A DNA stretch of 7,412 nt from JBBRLA01 sp038231615. Its GTDB lineage: Bacteria; Myxococcota_A; Polyangia; Palsa-1104; JAEUJZ01. Shown here piece after piece: positions 7,201 through 7,412 of the stretch. The notes beneath the pieces were generated by a model. That model did no database searches and was not told the origin of the DNA. It worked only from the letters and a program-made list of their open reading frames with translations. Both the position numbers and the translations under genes were made by a program. The stretch's first letter is position 1, and each line of letters begins with the position of its first letter. The stretch is from NCBI GenBank assembly GCA_038231615.1, contig JBBRLA010000437.1, positions 1 through 7,412 on the forward strand, in the 5' to 3' direction.

Positions 7201-7412
7201 CTGCGGGAGGAGGCAATGCATACGCCCGATCGTCGGCGGGCGGCGGACCTGTGGTTCCGCGTCGGGCTGCTGCTGCACGCACTGAACCCGCTGGCGACCC
7301 GTAAGATCGGGCCGGTAGAGCAGAGCCTGCAGCAAGCGCTCCAGCTTGAGCCGGCGTATGAACCGGCGCTGGTGGTGCTGGGGTCGCGGGTGATCAGCTC
7401 GGAGCGCAGCGA
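4249..7412 (+). CDS. Giant TPR-like protein with disordered N-terminus, 3' end beyond window
   Basis: The frame is open from GTG 4249 to the window edge: 1054 codons and two bases with no stop, so the C-terminus is missing. The start is well supported: AGGAGA at 4237-4242, with seven bases between AGGAG and GTG. Residues 1-17 are charged; 18-82 are a 14-residue tandem repeat. Residues 83 to about 488 are acidic, Pro/Ser-rich and probably disordered, with short motifs such as W97 and W104 in an Asp/Glu cluster and an acidic patch with F296-Y297. From about residue 490 the sequence becomes Leu/Ala helix pairs of TPR type, clearest at 505-545, 580-611, 796-860 and 1019-1049. The solenoid carries two low-complexity inserts (617-632 and 931-967). 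No catalytic motif, signal peptide or membrane segment is seen. It resembles the upstream protein in style and may be its paralogue or partner. The missing end could carry a C-terminal domain like that of the first gene. TPR assignment is by pattern only; function is unknown. Confidence 0.92.
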   Translation, partial: MSSAKDRPQDKAQDAKADREAPSAPRSTAETDREAQQAPRSTAETDREVQQAPRSTTETNREAPSAPQSTTKTDREAQQTPAEGPSATLLADTADDWDDALEEWDHNLHLSGEREARRQVPTAPDQSPLPGSFAFKEDDEADPLPPLPEAPRALPDFQISGSVPPTLTSGIGTGSKIADDMTLAGDAAEADLPPPPAQDLQVLPSARSTRSSQSYRSDASPGLSRSSPIAPLYSGSLPGREIDVSDFSDYASGGVSAVPLPPPPSAASETPEMQAQQELAVTALNASVALPVDEDFYDAITIEKSELRESLPPSSQRFSRPLSPEEERVTDPRSTTTPGRRFQGVRFGTGPTPMSDMDQEARDIRDEFAGLLSDESDRTPLPDEELPISEPMTIHIEAELPPEPVMRASAPTLAVPPSALSGTLGRRLSSVSPMPPAMLTPLVRSTASPRVPGATAGELLPRCLPLPDVTVLPGPARPRTTSHSGISGETRRQLLEILDAEGRLAPRIDALVFAARQAEALQNPADALHRYRNSLELSPQCRPALRGLRRMLSMPGPAAQPDEAIAILDRELLRSTAAERVGLLLQRGELLLSLGQHPAARSSFEEALAGLAQPGTSPDATAVASPDATAVAQDEQDGVRFCALSGIWDAALRADGQAKDESPKDALSESLKSMSGLAGREQRTRVSLALEVERARVEEQAGRDESAAASYGGIQRDADATSGIALAAKIGLLQVSQRLGGPDRYRAPLRLVAGLSRSSLEQAVQAPYAGVETGGEAPADAAEADKGHGTEPSRAALLRLLSARRLLAEGAGLDEVLAELRQALGLRRDLAPALLLLRELLAGAGAFEEAAMALLGVLGRPPEVASRTRGDTALRLFYLEDGVRLLGRAGRTSEAARLLANGFAHARAPGALQALHWQFERLLGAPIENRGASPLASEHPGSSPLASGHPGSSPLASGHPGASRFAIHLSPEAEPELAAILIRCLREEAMHTPDRRRAADLWFRVGLLLHALNPLATRKIGPVEQSLQQALQLEPAYEPALVVLGSRVISSERS
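4300..4492 (+). repeat. 42-bp minisatellite, about 4.6 copies, in gene 2
   Basis: Copies begin at 4300, 4342, 4384, 4426 and 4468, exactly 42 bases apart, with the fifth cut short. Each encodes a 14-residue unit of the form DREAQQAPRSTAET, with variants (APSA for AQQA; AAT and GAC for GAT; V for A in copy three). Copies two and three are nearly identical and the later ones are more diverged. It forms residues 18-82, a polar linker near the N-terminus of the second protein. Confidence 0.92.
6097..6144 (+). repeat. Exact 24-bp tandem duplication in gene 2
   Basis: Positions 6097-6120 and 6121-6144 are identical. Each encodes SPDATAVA (residues 617-624 and 625-632), in a loop between two predicted helices of the TPR-like region. 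The lack of any difference between copies suggests a recent duplication or ongoing gene conversion. It keeps the reading frame. Confidence 0.92.
7039..7147 (+). repeat. 30-bp minisatellite, 3.6 copies, in gene 2
   Basis: Units start at 7039, 7069, 7099 and 7129; the second and third are identical over all 30 bases, the first is diverged and the fourth is partial. Each encodes a ten-residue unit, GSSPLASGHP (variant GASPLASEHP), at about residues 931-967. The units sit between two helical stretches, so this looks like an expanded loop. The unit carries short self-complementary words (CGCT ... AGCG in the first copy, 7041-7060). Confidence 0.92.

Noticed and set aside
5234..7282. Long open frame on the minus strand (682 codons) opposite gene 2
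   Set aside because: Low-complexity Pro/Arg/Ala product with no domain. The + strand frame has TPR-like helices and a good ribosome site, so this is a shadow.

Overview
The window is very GC-rich DNA (roughly 70-75 % by eye), coded almost wall to wall on the + strand. It carries two very large genes. The first (30-4262) is a complete 1410-residue tetratricopeptide (TPR) type alpha-solenoid protein. The second starts at a GTG at 4249, inside the end of the first, has a good Shine-Dalgarno sequence, and runs open off the right edge (at least 1054 residues). It has a long disordered N-terminus followed by more TPR-like helices. No RNA gene, CRISPR array, transposase, toxin or enzyme gene is visible. 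The composition, the Ala/Leu/Arg-rich giant TPR proteins with spacer helices, and a C-terminal module that I recall from large myxobacterial TPR proteins all point to a Myxococcota-like (deltaproteobacterial) genome. That assignment is an inference, not a proof.

Layout. Positions 1-100 are built of short direct repeats and a palindromic, REP-like hairpin, and the first codons of gene 1 lie inside this repeat DNA. Gene 1 then gives an N-terminal TPR array, a Gln/Gly-rich low-complexity insert (981-1078), more helical repeats to about residue 1120, a Pro/Arg linker, and a C-terminal globular domain (about residues 1143-1400). Gene 2 begins with a 42-bp minisatellite (4300-4492, a 14-residue unit) and then about 400 residues of acidic, Pro/Ser-rich sequence with short motifs. 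From about residue 490 it is helical repeats, interrupted by an exact 24-bp duplication (6097-6144) and a 30-bp minisatellite (7039-7147).

The 14-base overlap, same strand and shared architecture argue for one transcript and translational coupling, so the two products are probably made together and may act in one assembly. Neither protein shows a signal peptide or membrane segment in the visible part, so both look cytoplasmic. TPR solenoids are protein-binding scaffolds; no specific function can be assigned. The most notable oddities are the in-frame tandem repeats in the linkers of both genes, a 10-mer shared by several of these places, a strong recurrence of the Leu-Leu codon pair CTT-TTG, and a C-terminal domain in gene 1 that may be a non-catalytic relative of M48-type peptidase folds.
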